A DNA stretch of 64,000 bases, taken from NCBI RefSeq assembly GCF_002953255.1, contig NZ_CP026498.1, forward strand, positions 8,994,506-9,058,505, written 5' to 3'. The notes under the pieces were generated by a model that saw only the letters and a program-made list of their open reading frames with translations, made no database searches and was not told the origin of the DNA. Origin of the DNA: Streptomyces sp. CB01881. Lineage in GTDB: Bacteria; Actinomycetota; Actinomycetes; Streptomycetales; Streptomycetaceae. Shown piece after piece: positions 42,632-51,258 of the stretch; positions within the stretch are counted from its first letter, which is position 1; each line of letters begins with the position of its first letter. Both the position numbers and the translations under genes were made by a program.

Positions 42632-43393
42632 TCAGGTCAGCCGGGTGGTGGCGTACGCCTCGATGGCGTCCCGCTGGTAGGCGGCCAGGCCCGGGGTGAT
42701 GGCCTCGTACGCGGCGCGCCACTGCTCGTTCTCCACGCACGAGCGGCCGATCGCGCGGTACTCCTCGGCGGAGAGCGGGCGGAGCGCGGCGACCGCCTGG
42801 TACTGCCCGTCGACCTCGGCCTGGACGGCGTCGGCGTCGGCGGGGGTGCCGGCGGCCATCAGCTCGGCCAGCCTGATCATCAGCGCGGTGCGCTCACGCT
42901 GTCCGGCTTCGATCTCGGCCTCGGTCATTGTCGCGGTCGCCCGCCCGATCTCCTCGGCCAGCTCGGGGTAGTCGCGCAGGCTGTCCTCGTACTGGGCGGG
43001 CTGGATGCCCTCGAAGAGGTTCTCCGGTCGGTTGATGCCGGTCATGGGCCTACCGTCCTTTCTGGACTGTTCCAGTTCGGTGATCGTGCGGGACACGGTG
43101 GCGGCCAGGGCGGTGAGCCGGTCGCGCTCGGCGAGCAGCTGACGGTGGTGGCCCCGCAGGGCCTCCAGCTCGTCCACCTGCGAGGCCAGGATCCGGCCGA
43201 CCTCGGACAGGCTCACCCCGAGCGCCCGCAGAACGAGGACCTGCTGCAGCCTCAGCAATTCACGCTCCTCGTAGTAGCGGTGACCGTTGGAGCCGATCCA
43301 CGCAGGTGGCAGCAGCTCGATCTCGTCGTAGTGCCGGAGCGTCCTGGCGGTCACACCGGACATCCGGGCCACCTCAGCGATCGACCAGGCCAT
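42632..43393 (-). CDS. MerR-family TipAL-like regulator
   Basis: 253 residues, the same length as TipAL. MerR HTH (SIAEVARMSGVTARTLRHYDEIELLPP), long helix, then a TipAS-type drug-binding domain (LFEGIQPAQYEDSLRDYP ... ITPGLAAYQRDAIEAYA). TipAL binds thiopeptide antibiotics covalently through a cysteine and activates multidrug genes; here only one cysteine (in GRSCVENEQW) lies in the region, and by my alignment it is not at the reactive position. GGAGGAG lies upstream of ATG 43393. Target genes unknown. Confidence 0.9.
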   Translation of the reverse strand: MAWSIAEVARMSGVTARTLRHYDEIELLPPAWIGSNGHRYYEERELLRLQQVLVLRALGVSLSEVGRILASQVDELEALRGHHRQLLAERDRLTALAATVSRTITELEQSRKDGRPMTGINRPENLFEGIQPAQYEDSLRDYPELAEEIGRATATMTEAEIEAGQRERTALMIRLAELMAAGTPADADAVQAEVDGQYQAVAALRPLSAEEYRAIGRSCVENEQWRAAYEAITPGLAAYQRDAIEAYATTRLT

Positions 43394-43581
43394 CGCCGTC
43401 TCCTCCCACTGCGGGAGACCGGCGGCCATCGGGCGTGCCCCGGCCTCCGGCCACCACCGTTCTCACGTGTGCCACCGGGCCGGTCCGTCCGGCCCTGAAC
43501 AGGACGGTAGAAGCTGCCGTTGCGGCAACTTCAAGTCCCGCGGTCGAGTCCCCGGCCCTCACCCGCCGCGCCGGCCCGATC

Positions 43582-44574
43582 TCAGCGCTGCTCGCCGAGC
43601 CAGTCCAGGGACTGCCCGTGCGGCCCGGTGAGCGCCACCGGCCGCTCGTCGAGGGCGAGCGCGAACAGTGCGCGGTCGTCCGGCACCCGCGCGGGCGGCA
43701 GCCGTCGGCCCACGGAGGGCAGGACGGCCGGAGCCTCGTTGGAGATCCAGTGCCCGGGCAGCGTCCGCATCGTCTCCGTGAACCGCTCCACCGCCTCGGG
43801 CGGCAGGTAGCTGAGCACGGCACTGTGGAACACCGCCGGCGTCGCCCCTTCCGGGACCCGGCCCACCAGCTCGCGGACCGCCTCGTTGAGATCGCCGCGC
43901 ACCAGCTCCGGCGGCTCCGCCCGGGCGACCTGCACGGCGCCGCGCAGCCGTTCCAGCCGGTGGGTCTGCTCCGGCCAGACCAGGGCCTCCAGCCAGTGCA
44001 TGTCGTCCTCGTCGTGGACGTCGAGCGGGTTGAGGTCGATCCCGGCCCGCCAGACCACCTCGGGCAGCCGCGCCGGGAAGGGCACCGGGCCGGACGTCGC
44101 GCAGTCCAGCGTCACCGGGCTCTGCGCGTCGCCGAACTCCGGCCGCCCGTCGTACCGGTAGCGGTACCGGTCCGGGTACAGGCAGAGCCCGGCCGAGGCG
44201 CCCACCTCGATCAGGGCGAGCGGCTGCGGCAGGGTGGCCAGCACCGGCAGCAGGGTGGCGCAGCGGCCCGGCTCGTTGGTCTGCGTCCGGCGGCGCAGCA
44301 TCGCCGCGCGGACGTCCTCCCAGTGCGCGGACGTCCAGGCCCGGAACACCGGGTAGCCCTGGCCGGTCGGCCCGCCGAGGTGGCGGACGGCGCCGAGCAG
44401 CAGGTTGGGCTGCCGTTTGCCGGCGGGCAGTTCGCCGACCAGCTCCATCAACGCCACGTCCTCGGCCGCCTGTTCGGCGAGTTCCCGGTAGCTCGGCGAG
44501 TGCCCTCGGGCCTCACGTGCCGCAAACGCCCGGTACAGCTCGCGCACGTCCGGTACTTCCGCGCTCCGCGTCAT
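43582..44574 (-). CDS. DUF2332 domain-containing protein
   Basis: 330 residues spanning the whole DUF2332 family: GHSPSYRELAE, RQPNLLLGAVRHL, the SAM-motif-like ALIEVGASAGLCLYPDRY and AVLSYLPPEAVERF. The EVGASAGL glycine loop resembles methyltransferase motif I, but no activity is proven for the family. GGAGGGG precedes ATG 44574. Divergent from the NTF2-like gene; a 15-bp direct repeat lies between their starts. Confidence 0.85.
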   Translation of the reverse strand: MTRSAEVPDVRELYRAFAAREARGHSPSYRELAEQAAEDVALMELVGELPAGKRQPNLLLGAVRHLGGPTGQGYPVFRAWTSAHWEDVRAAMLRRRTQTNEPGRCATLLPVLATLPQPLALIEVGASAGLCLYPDRYRYRYDGRPEFGDAQSPVTLDCATSGPVPFPARLPEVVWRAGIDLNPLDVHDEDDMHWLEALVWPEQTHRLERLRGAVQVARAEPPELVRGDLNEAVRELVGRVPEGATPAVFHSAVLSYLPPEAVERFTETMRTLPGHWISNEAPAVLPSVGRRLPPARVPDDRALFALALDERPVALTGPHGQSLDWLGEQR

Positions 44575-44672
44575 GGTTTTCCCCTCCGTACGGTCCTCGG
44601 GGGCGCCGCCTCGCCTGCTCCCCGGCGCGGTTGTCCGGTTACGGCCGCTGCGCCCCTCACGCCCCTCGCGTC

Positions 44673-44702
44673 TCCAGTGGTCCCCATTCCAGTGGTCCCC
44701 AT
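44673..44702. repeat. 15-bp perfect tandem repeat in the divergent gap
   Basis: TCCAGTGGTCCCCAT is repeated head to tail (44673-44687, 44688-44702) in the 242-bp gap between the DUF2332 and NTF2-like genes. Two direct 15-bp copies placed 115-145 bp before the NTF2-like start are suited to a regulator binding as a tandem dimer. Confidence 0.8.
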
Positions 44703-44816
44703 GATTTTGGCAGAGCCTTGTCTGCGCCTTTGCCGTCCGCTGTACGGGTGCTAACCCGCCCGCCGCGAGAGTGAATCCACGTCCGACACAGCCAACTCCC
44801 CGGAGCAGGAGCCCCG

Positions 44817-45329
44817 ATGAACCCCAAGATCCGCACCCGCGCCGTGATCGCCACGGCTGCGGCCGCCGCCGCCGTCGGCACCTTCACCGCCGGCGTCGGC
44901 GTGGCCCAGGCCGGCGACGAGCAGAGCCGGCGCGGCAAGGTCACCGAGCGCGAGATAGCCGGTCTCTTCGACCAGTGGAACGCGGCCCTGCAGACCGGCG
45001 ACCCGGAGAAGGTCGCCGACCGCTACGCCCAGGACGCGGTGCTCCTGCCGACCGCCTCGCCGAAGATCCGCACCAACCACGCGGAGATCGCGGACTACTT
45101 CGAGCACTTCCTGCAGAAGAAGCCGCGCGGCGAGAAGATCCGTTCGGTGATCAACATCCTGGACGCCAACTCGGCCATCGACGCCGGTCTCTACCGCTTC
45201 CACCTCACCGACCCGGCGACCGGCGCCACCAAGGCCGTCGAGGCCCGCTACACCTACGAGTACGAGAAGCGCGGCGGCAAGTGGCTGATCGTCAACCACC
45301 ACTCCTCGGTCCTCCCGGCCGAGGGCTGA
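44817..45329 (+). CDS. Secreted NTF2-like (SgcJ/EcaC, CaMKII-association-like) protein
   Basis: 170 residues. Signal peptide MNPKIRTRAVIATAAAAAAVG with cleavage near VAQA-GD. Mature part: helix LFDQWNAALQTGDPEKVADRYAQDAVLLPTASPKI and the curved beta sheet ending GGKWLIVNHHSSVLP, the cone-shaped NTF2/SnoaL fold of the SgcJ/EcaC and CaMKII-association families. Function unknown; may bind or modify small molecules outside the cell. GGAGCAGGAG lies upstream. Confidence 0.82.
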   Translation: MNPKIRTRAVIATAAAAAAVGTFTAGVGVAQAGDEQSRRGKVTEREIAGLFDQWNAALQTGDPEKVADRYAQDAVLLPTASPKIRTNHAEIADYFEHFLQKKPRGEKIRSVINILDANSAIDAGLYRFHLTDPATGATKAVEARYTYEYEKRGGKWLIVNHHSSVLPAEG

Positions 45330-45333
45330 GCCC

Positions 45334-45440
45334 GGCCGTACGCCGACGCCCAGGCCGGGCCGTACGCCGACGCCCGGGCCGGGCTGTACGCCGACGCCCG
45401 GGACGAACGCCGAGGCCCAGGCCGAACGCCGACGCCCGGG
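45334..45440. repeat. 24-bp tandem repeat after the NTF2-like gene
   Basis: Three units of a 24-bp sequence (GGCCGTACGCCGACGCCC...) at 45334-45357, 45358-45381 and 45382-45405, then degenerate copies to about 45440. It opens the 365-bp gap (45330-45694) between convergent genes, which holds no gene. Confidence 0.8.
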
Positions 45441-45551
45441 ACGACGGCCGCGTCCGAGCCGAAAGCCACGTCCGAGCCGGATGCCGCCCCGGGCTGACTG
45501 CTAAGAGATGGCGCGGACAGGCGTGGTGGGACTACCCCGCAAGGAGGACGG

Positions 45552-45616
45552 GCACAGGTCTTGGTGATCACGGAGTTGAGACGCTCCGTGATCACCGGGG
45601 AGGCCCGCGCCTGTGC
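45552..45616. terminator. Nested stem-loop between convergent NTF2-like and patatin genes
   Basis: The inner stem GGTGATCACGGAG (45563-45575) and its reverse complement (45584-45596) enclose an 8-base loop; an outer GCACAGG/CCTGTGC pair (45552-45558, 45610-45616) extends it. It is placed well for ending both transcripts; the GATCAC arms are unusual for terminators and could instead be an old mobile-element end. Confidence 0.7.
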
Positions 45617-45694
45617 TGCCGGAGGGGCCGGCCTGCGCGGCGACCCCTCCGGTGGCCTGTCCCGGCGCCCACGCATCAACGACCTGATCGGCGG

Positions 45695-46543
45695 TCAGGC
45701 CGCGTCGGCTCCTGCCCTCCACATGGAGCGGAGCTGCGCGTTGACGTCGCCCGCCTGGCGAAGACCCGCTTGGTAGGCCGGTTCCCAGGCTGCGAGGTCG
45801 CCCATGTCCGAGCCGAAAGCGCGCACCGAGGCCGGATCGGGGCCGATGGTCGCCACGGTGCCTGCCCCTACGGCCGTCAGCTGCTGGTCGAGTGGCTCCC
45901 GAGGGAACAGGTGGGCCATCGGCTCGACCACGACCAGGGTGCGGGCCCCGACGGCGAGATCGGCGTTGGGGCCCGCACGCAGCGCACCGTCCATGTACCG
46001 CCGGCCGTCGATGGCAACGGGCGGCGCGGCCCCGGGGAAGGCACTGCTCGCTGCGACCGCGTGCACCAGCGGCACGCCGCTGTCGCGGTCCCACACCACG
46101 GGCTCGCCGGTGGTGGCGTCCACGGCGGCGATCAGCAGCCGCCGCTCCGGCCACGTGTCCGCACCGATCAAGGCGGCGCGCCCGGCGATCAGCGCCTCCT
46201 CGGCCTGGAGGTCGGTGTCGTCGAGCGCGAGCCGGCCGACGCGACGCCTGGCCTCGCCGGGTTCCAGGCTGCGGTCGCCGAGTACGGCGAACACCTCGCC
46301 CCTCCGGCCGGGGTCGGCCTTGACCTGGTGAGCCGCCTGGCGGGCCGATGTCGCGAGCCGCCCCGGGTCCTGGCCGGTGGCGAGTAGCGCTCCGACGATC
46401 GCGCCGGCCGACGTCCCGACGATCAGGTCGGCTTCGCCCAGTTCCACGCCATCGCGGCGCAATCCGTGGGCCAGCCCTGCCATCCAGGCGGTGCCGACGT
46501 GAGCCCCGGGGCCCAGGACGAGTGCTCGGTTGAAGGTGTGCAC
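45695..46543 (-). CDS. Patatin-like phospholipase
   Basis: 282 residues. Oxyanion loop GPGAHVG, nucleophile elbow GTSAG (S45) and catalytic Asp in MDGALRAGP (D185), the Ser-Asp dyad of patatins. No signal peptide or membrane helix. It should hydrolyse lipid or acyl esters in or at the cell. GAGGGGAG lies before GTG 46543. Divergent from a TetR gene that is the natural regulator. Confidence 0.88.
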   Translation of the reverse strand: MHTFNRALVLGPGAHVGTAWMAGLAHGLRRDGVELGEADLIVGTSAGAIVGALLATGQDPGRLATSARQAAHQVKADPGRRGEVFAVLGDRSLEPGEARRRVGRLALDDTDLQAEEALIAGRAALIGADTWPERRLLIAAVDATTGEPVVWDRDSGVPLVHAVAASSAFPGAAPPVAIDGRRYMDGALRAGPNADLAVGARTLVVVEPMAHLFPREPLDQQLTAVGAGTVATIGPDPASVRAFGSDMGDLAAWEPAYQAGLRQAGDVNAQLRSMWRAGADAA

Positions 46544-46593
46544 GGTGATCTCCCCTCGTTCTTGAAACAGTCGTACCATATACTCGCTGAAGC

Positions 46594-46611
46594 AGTGTCA
46601 ACTCCGAGTTG
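46594..46611. promoter_or_regulatory. Palindrome overlapping the -35 box between patatin and TetR genes
   Basis: CAACTC-C-GAGTTG (46599-46611) is a perfect inverted repeat; its left part overlaps TTGACA (46594-46599 on the minus strand), a consensus -35 for the patatin gene. A TATACT hexamer also lies at 46579-46584 for the TetR direction. The site should bind the adjacent TetR and repress both genes. Confidence 0.65.
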
Positions 46612-46628
46612 CCGAAAGGAGAGCCACC

Positions 46629-47189
46629 GTGGGGCGACCCGCCGATCCCAACCGTCGCGAGCGCACGCTGGCGCAGGCGACCGACTACGTGCTGGCGCAC
46701 GGCTTGGCCGGGCTGAGCCTGCGGCCGCTGGCCGCAGCCCTCGACACCAGCCCACGGATGCTGCTCTACGACTTCGGCAGCAAACAGGAGCTGGTCGCGG
46801 CGGTCCTCGCCGAGGCCCGTCGCCGAGGTGCTGCGCGCCTGGCCGAGCGCCTTCCACCGAAGACGGGCTCCGTGCAGGAGCGACTGCGTGGCATCTGGGC
46901 GTGGATGAGCGCGGACGAACGTGCGCCGTTCGTCCGGCTGTTCTTCGAGGTGCACGCCGACGGACTGGTGCACCCCGAGAGCTACCCCGACCAGGGCGAG
47001 GCGATCACGGACTGGTTCGACACGCTCGGCACCACCTTCCGCGACGTCTCCACCGGTCCTGACGACACCGTCACGCCCACGTTGGTCATGGCCGTCATCC
47101 GGGGTCTGCTGTTCGATCTCACAGCTACCGGCGACCGCCACCGCACCGATCGTGCACTGGACCGCTTCGCCGAACTCCTGGACCGGTGA
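46629..47189 (+). CDS. TetR/AcrR-family regulator
   Basis: 186 residues. N-terminal HTH (about 10-60): ERTLAQATDYVLAHGLAGLSLRPLAAALDTSPRMLLYDFGSKQELVAAVL. C-terminal helical ligand domain (residues 65-186) of the group that often regulates adjacent lipid or efflux genes. GTG 46629 follows AAGGAGAG. Divergent from patatin. Confidence 0.9.
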   Translation: MGRPADPNRRERTLAQATDYVLAHGLAGLSLRPLAAALDTSPRMLLYDFGSKQELVAAVLAEARRRGAARLAERLPPKTGSVQERLRGIWAWMSADERAPFVRLFFEVHADGLVHPESYPDQGEAITDWFDTLGTTFRDVSTGPDDTVTPTLVMAVIRGLLFDLTATGDRHRTDRALDRFAELLDR

Positions 47190-47454
47190 GCGGTCCTGGC
47201 AAGGTTCTGAGGTCGAACAAGGGCATCGATGACGGAGGCCCGGCGCTCGTACGCTCGTAGCAGCGGGCAGGGCAGGTGGGAGTCGGGTGGGGCGGGTGGG
47301 AGGCGTTCCGCCAGGCGTGGGTGCGTTGGCGTTCGACGTGCCAACCTGACTGGCCCGGATCCGCGCCGCCCTGCCCTTGCGCGCGATGCGGCCGAGCAGG
47401 CGCCGCGTTCGTTCTGCTGTCGGGGTACCAGCACCGCGCCTGTCTGCGCGGCCT

Positions 47455-49014
47455 CTAAGCCCGGGGCCGCGGGCCGGTGCGGGCGTCGGTCCGCAGGCCG
47501 GTCGCCCGCAGGCCGATCCGGACCGCCAGCCCGCCACCGGACGCGTCCCGCAGGGCCACCGTGCCGCCGTCGTCGGTCACCAACTGCTTGACGATGGCGA
47601 GCCCGAGACCCGAGCCCGAGCGCCCGGTGAGGCCCTGGCCCCGCCAGAACCGGTCGAACGCCCGGGACTGCTCGGCGGCGGACATGCCCGGGCCCTGGTC
47701 GAGCACCTCCAGCACCACCTCGTCCCCGGCCGCCGCCTCCAGTCGGACGGTGATGGTGGCACCGTCGGGGGAGACCTCCAGGGCGTTGGAGAGCACGTTG
47801 TCCAGTACCTGGTCCAGGTTGCCGGGGCCGGCCAGCACGTGCAGGCGCTCGTCGCGGTCCCCGGTGAGCGCGATGGTGACCCCGCGCTCGTCGGCGGCGG
47901 GCCGCCAGACGCTGAGCCGCTCCTCGACCAGCTCGCGCAGCGCCAGCGGCTCCGGGGCCGAGACCTTGGCCTCGGCCCGGGCCAGCACCAGCAGGCCGCT
48001 GACCAGCCGGCTCATCCGGACGACCTCGGCGGTGGCCTGGTCCACGTCCTCGCGCACGAACTCGTCGTCGACGCCGTCGGCGATGTTGTCGAGGGAGAGT
48101 CGCAGCGCGGTGAGCGGGGTGCGCAGCTGGTGCGAGGCGTCCGCGACGAAGATCCGCTGGGAGGCGACCAGGGTGTCGAGCCGCTCGGCGCCCTGGTTCA
48201 GGGTCCGGGCCAGCGTCCGGGTCTCCTGCGGGCCGGTGACGGGGGAGCGGGCGGTGAGATCCCCGTCGCTGAACCGGCTGGCCATGTCGTTGAGCTGCCG
48301 CAGCGGCTTGGTGAGCAGCCGGGCCACGATCGCGCCGAGCCCGGCGGCCACCGCGATCACGCCGACGGCGAGGATCGCGCGGAAGCCCCAGATCCGCCAG
48401 AGCCGGTCGCTGAGGTCGGCGGTCGCATACCGGATGCGCACCGCGCCGACGATCCGCCCCCCGCCGGTGGCACCGGCAGTGCTCCCAGGACCACCAGCAC
48501 CACCAGTACTGGCAGGGCCGGCAGGACCGGGCGTACCGGCGGCACCGACTGCACCGCCGGTGCTGGCGCCCGGGCCCGCCGCGCCCGCCCCCGCGCCCGC
48601 CCCCGCCGCACCCGACCGGGCATGTGCGGGGACGGTGACCACCAACTCCGGTCCCCAGACGAGGCTCGAACCCCAGTCCGCTGTGCTCCGCCCGCTCCGC
48701 AGCGCGTCGGTGAACGCGCGGTCCGCGGGGTGGGCGGGCAGGGGCAGTGGCGGAACGGCCGTCCCGTCGGCGGCCACCGCCTCCACCGTCCCCGGTGTCT
48801 CGTCCGCGTACGCCCCCGCGACCCGGGCCAGCGCCTGCCGGGCGGGCTCGTCACCGTCGCCGAGCAGCAGCGCCATGGTGGTCGCCTCGCGGCGCACCGA
48901 CTCCTCGGTGTCGCCGCGCAGCTGGGCGGTGAGCGTGAACGCCACCGGCACGGTGAAGGCCGCCAGGGCCACGCCGACCAGCAGGACGTAGCTGACGATC
49001 AGCCGACGGATCAC
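47455..49014 (-). CDS. HAMP-containing sensor histidine kinase
   Basis: 519 residues. Two membrane helices (about 5-30 and 210-233) flank an external domain that contains a Gly/Ala/Pro/Thr-rich low-complexity stretch (about 134-186). A HAMP domain (LTKPLRQLNDMASRFSDGDLTARS), HisKA box ADASHQLRTPLTALRL (H295) and HATPase domain with DNVLSNALEVSPDG follow. GTG 49014 overlaps the regulator stop (GTGA). MprB/MtrB-like plan; signal unknown. Confidence 0.92.
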   Translation of the reverse strand: MIRRLIVSYVLLVGVALAAFTVPVAFTLTAQLRGDTEESVRREATTMALLLGDGDEPARQALARVAGAYADETPGTVEAVAADGTAVPPLPLPAHPADRAFTDALRSGRSTADWGSSLVWGPELVVTVPAHARSGAAGAGAGAGAAGPGASTGGAVGAAGTPGPAGPASTGGAGGPGSTAGATGGGRIVGAVRIRYATADLSDRLWRIWGFRAILAVGVIAVAAGLGAIVARLLTKPLRQLNDMASRFSDGDLTARSPVTGPQETRTLARTLNQGAERLDTLVASQRIFVADASHQLRTPLTALRLSLDNIADGVDDEFVREDVDQATAEVVRMSRLVSGLLVLARAEAKVSAPEPLALRELVEERLSVWRPAADERGVTIALTGDRDERLHVLAGPGNLDQVLDNVLSNALEVSPDGATITVRLEAAAGDEVVLEVLDQGPGMSAAEQSRAFDRFWRGQGLTGRSGSGLGLAIVKQLVTDDGGTVALRDASGGGLAVRIGLRATGLRTDARTGPRPRA

Positions 49015-49781
49015 GAAACGCGCCCACCGTCGGCCGCCGGGCCGCCAAGTGCCGGGCCGCCGTTCCCCGGGCCGCCGTTCCCCGGGCCCCCGTCCCGCGG
49101 GCCGACGGCCTCCGGGCCGGCGATCACCAGCCGGAAGCCCACGCCGCGCACCGCCTCGATCGCCACGGCCCCGGCGAGCTTGCGCCGCAGTGCGGCCACG
49201 TGCACGTCCAGCGTCTTGGTCGGTCCGAACCAGTTGGCGTCCCAGACCGCCTCCATGATCTGCTCGCGCGACATCAGCGCGCCCGGCTCCTCCGTCAGGA
49301 AGGCCAGCAGGTCGTACTCCTTCGGCGTGAGCGCCACCTCCGACCCGTCCAGCCACACCCGTGCCGCCTTCCGGTCGACGGTGAGCCGTGCGCCGTACCG
49401 GTCCGGACCGGTCGTCGGCTGGGCCTTCGGCTGCACCCGCCGCATCACCGCCCTGATCCGGGCGATCACCTCGCGCACCCCGAACGGTTTGGAGACGTAG
49501 TCGTCCGCGCCGATCTCCAGCCCGACGACCCGGTCCGTCTCGTCACTGCGCGCGCTGATCACGATGATCGGCACGTCCCCGCGCCGGCGCAGTGCCCGGC
49601 AGACGTCCAGCCCGTCGGTGTCCGGCAGTCCGAGGTCCAGCAGCACCAGGTCGTAGGGTGCGGCGGCGGCCAGCGCGGCCGTCCCGGTGGTCACCCACTC
49701 GACCTCGAACCCGTACCGCACCAGCCCGCGCCGCAGTGACTCCGCGACCGGCTCATCGTCCTCCACCAGCAATACACGCAC
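49011..49781 (-). CDS. OmpR-family response regulator
   Basis: 256 residues from GTG 49781. Receiver domain with EDDEPVA, phospho-Asp in LVLLDLGLPDTDG, ISARSDETDRVVGLEIGADDYVSKPF; winged helix at 130-220 with LTPKEYDLLAFLTEEPG and TLDVHVAALRRKL. The last 25 residues are a repetitive GGPGNGGPGNGGPALGG tail, unusual for this family, and its DNA codons are repeated too. The gene is followed, with a GTGA overlap, by its kinase. Confidence 0.92.
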   Translation of the reverse strand: MRVLLVEDDEPVAESLRRGLVRYGFEVEWVTTGTAALAAAAPYDLVLLDLGLPDTDGLDVCRALRRRGDVPIIVISARSDETDRVVGLEIGADDYVSKPFGVREVIARIRAVMRRVQPKAQPTTGPDRYGARLTVDRKAARVWLDGSEVALTPKEYDLLAFLTEEPGALMSREQIMEAVWDANWFGPTKTLDVHVAALRRKLAGAVAIEAVRGVGFRLVIAGPEAVGPRDGGPGNGGPGNGGPALGGPAADGGRVS

Positions 49782-50266
49782 GACCCGAACCCTATTGACC
49801 CGTCCCGGAGCCCCCCACACCGCCACCCCACACCGCCACCCCACGCCGCGAAGCCGCCCGGCAGGCCCACCGCCTGGCAACGGTGAAGCCGCCCGCCCCA
49901 CGCCCGGCCACCTCTCCGCCGAGCGCCAGGACCCGAGGACGGCCTGTGCCCGCCGGTGGCAGAGCGGGCGGGGCCATCGGAGCGGGCGGGGCCATCGGAG
50001 CGGGCAGGGCCGGCCGGACCGCTCTGGGACTCGGCGCTGCCCTCACCGTGTCGGTACCGCGGGTACCCGTGCTGGACCGGTGGTGGTTCGTGCGTCCCAC
50101 CGGGACGGGCAGCCGCCACAGATCTGCACGACGCGCGCGAGCATCCGGTCATCCGCTGTCCGGTCGTTCGCCGCCTGGCCGCCCGCCGTCCCGGTTGACC
50201 TCCGTCCCCTTCGTCCGCCGAGCGTGCCACGGCGGGCCGTTCGAGGGCGGCCGCCCCCCGACGGCC
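49782..50266. other. Intergenic region with short repeats
   Basis: 485 bp between the LysR gene end and the regulator start. It has a 14-bp direct repeat CCCCACACCGCCAC (49805-49835 area), and an 18-bp unit AGCGGGCGGGGCCATCGG repeated at 49963-49980 and 49981-49998 with a third partial copy. No gene with family support was found. Confidence 0.65.
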
Positions 50267-51160
50267 TCAGGCCCGGGCCGTCGCCTGGAGTGCGGCCACG
50301 AGGCGGGTGAGTGCCGGCCGGCCCCAGGCGGTCCTCCGGACGGCGGCGTGGATGGAGCGGACCGGCTCCGGGGCGCGCAGCCTCCGTACGGTCACACCGG
50401 GGTGGCGCCGGGCGGCGAGCCCCAGCAGGGGGACCAGGGCGACGCCGAGGCCGGCCGCGACGAATCCCTGGGCGGTCGGGTAGTCCTCGCTGTCCACCGC
50501 GAAGTCGGGACGGAAGCCGGCGGTGGCGCAGGCGTCCAGAACGGTGTCCTGGCAGACACCGGGGCGTTCGCTGCCGACCCAGGGTTCGCCGGCGAGGTCG
50601 GCCAGGTCGAGGACGCGCTTCGCGGTGAGCGGGTGCCCCTTCCCCAGGACCGCGCGGTACGGGTCGTCGAGCAGGTGGACGAGGTGCAGACCGGGATGGT
50701 CCTGGTCCCTGGGCTGGACCACCACGGCGAGGTCGGCCCGGCCCTGGAGGACCTCGTCCAACGGGTCCTCGGGGTCGGTCATGCCGAGGTCGAGGCGGAC
50801 ACCCGGGTGGTCGGCGCGGAAGGCGGCGACCGCGGGGGCGACCAGGGAGGCTCCCGCGGTGGCGAAGTAGCGGACCGTCAGCGAGCCGCTTCGCCCGGCC
50901 AGCAGGTCGGCGAGCGCGGCCCCCGCCTCGGCCACCCGTCGTTCGATGACGGCGGCGTGCTCGGCCAGCAGCCGCCCGGCGGCGGTCGGCCGGACGCCGC
51001 GGCCGACGCGTTCGAGCAGTGCCGTCCCGGTCTCCTTCTCCAGCACCGCGACCTGCTGGCTGATGGCGGACGGGGTGTAGCCGAGGGCGGTGGCGGCCGC
51101 GCTCACCGAACCGCCGTTGACCACGGCACGGAGCACCTGGAGACGTCGCACGTCGAGCAT
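50267..51160 (-). CDS. LysR-family regulator
   Basis: 297 residues. HTH at the N-terminus (MLDVRRLQVLRAVVNGGSVSAAATALGYTPSAISQQVAVLEKETG), then a type-2 periplasmic-binding-like ligand domain. ATG 51160 was chosen over the extended frame at 51190 because the family begins LDVRRLQVL. Divergent from an EamA-MFS-SgcJ operon; LysR factors usually bind such gaps and control the divergent genes. Confidence 0.9.
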   Translation of the reverse strand: MLDVRRLQVLRAVVNGGSVSAAATALGYTPSAISQQVAVLEKETGTALLERVGRGVRPTAAGRLLAEHAAVIERRVAEAGAALADLLAGRSGSLTVRYFATAGASLVAPAVAAFRADHPGVRLDLGMTDPEDPLDEVLQGRADLAVVVQPRDQDHPGLHLVHLLDDPYRAVLGKGHPLTAKRVLDLADLAGEPWVGSERPGVCQDTVLDACATAGFRPDFAVDSEDYPTAQGFVAAGLGVALVPLLGLAARRHPGVTVRRLRAPEPVRSIHAAVRRTAWGRPALTRLVAALQATARA

Positions 51161-51258
51161 GTAGTCCAGCTTAAAGGTGCTGCAGAACATTTCACTTGTC
51201 CTGTCGCATCCGGGCGGGCAGCGTTCGTAGCACCGCCCCGGAACCGGCCGGGGACCGG

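Noticed and set aside
45254..45679. Minus-strand ORF over the repeat and hairpin, considered as transposase remnant
   Set aside because: No transposase motif; the repeated residues come from the tandem DNA repeat.
47190..47454. Possible small genes between TetR and the kinase
   Set aside because: Short overlapping frames without ribosome sites or family support.
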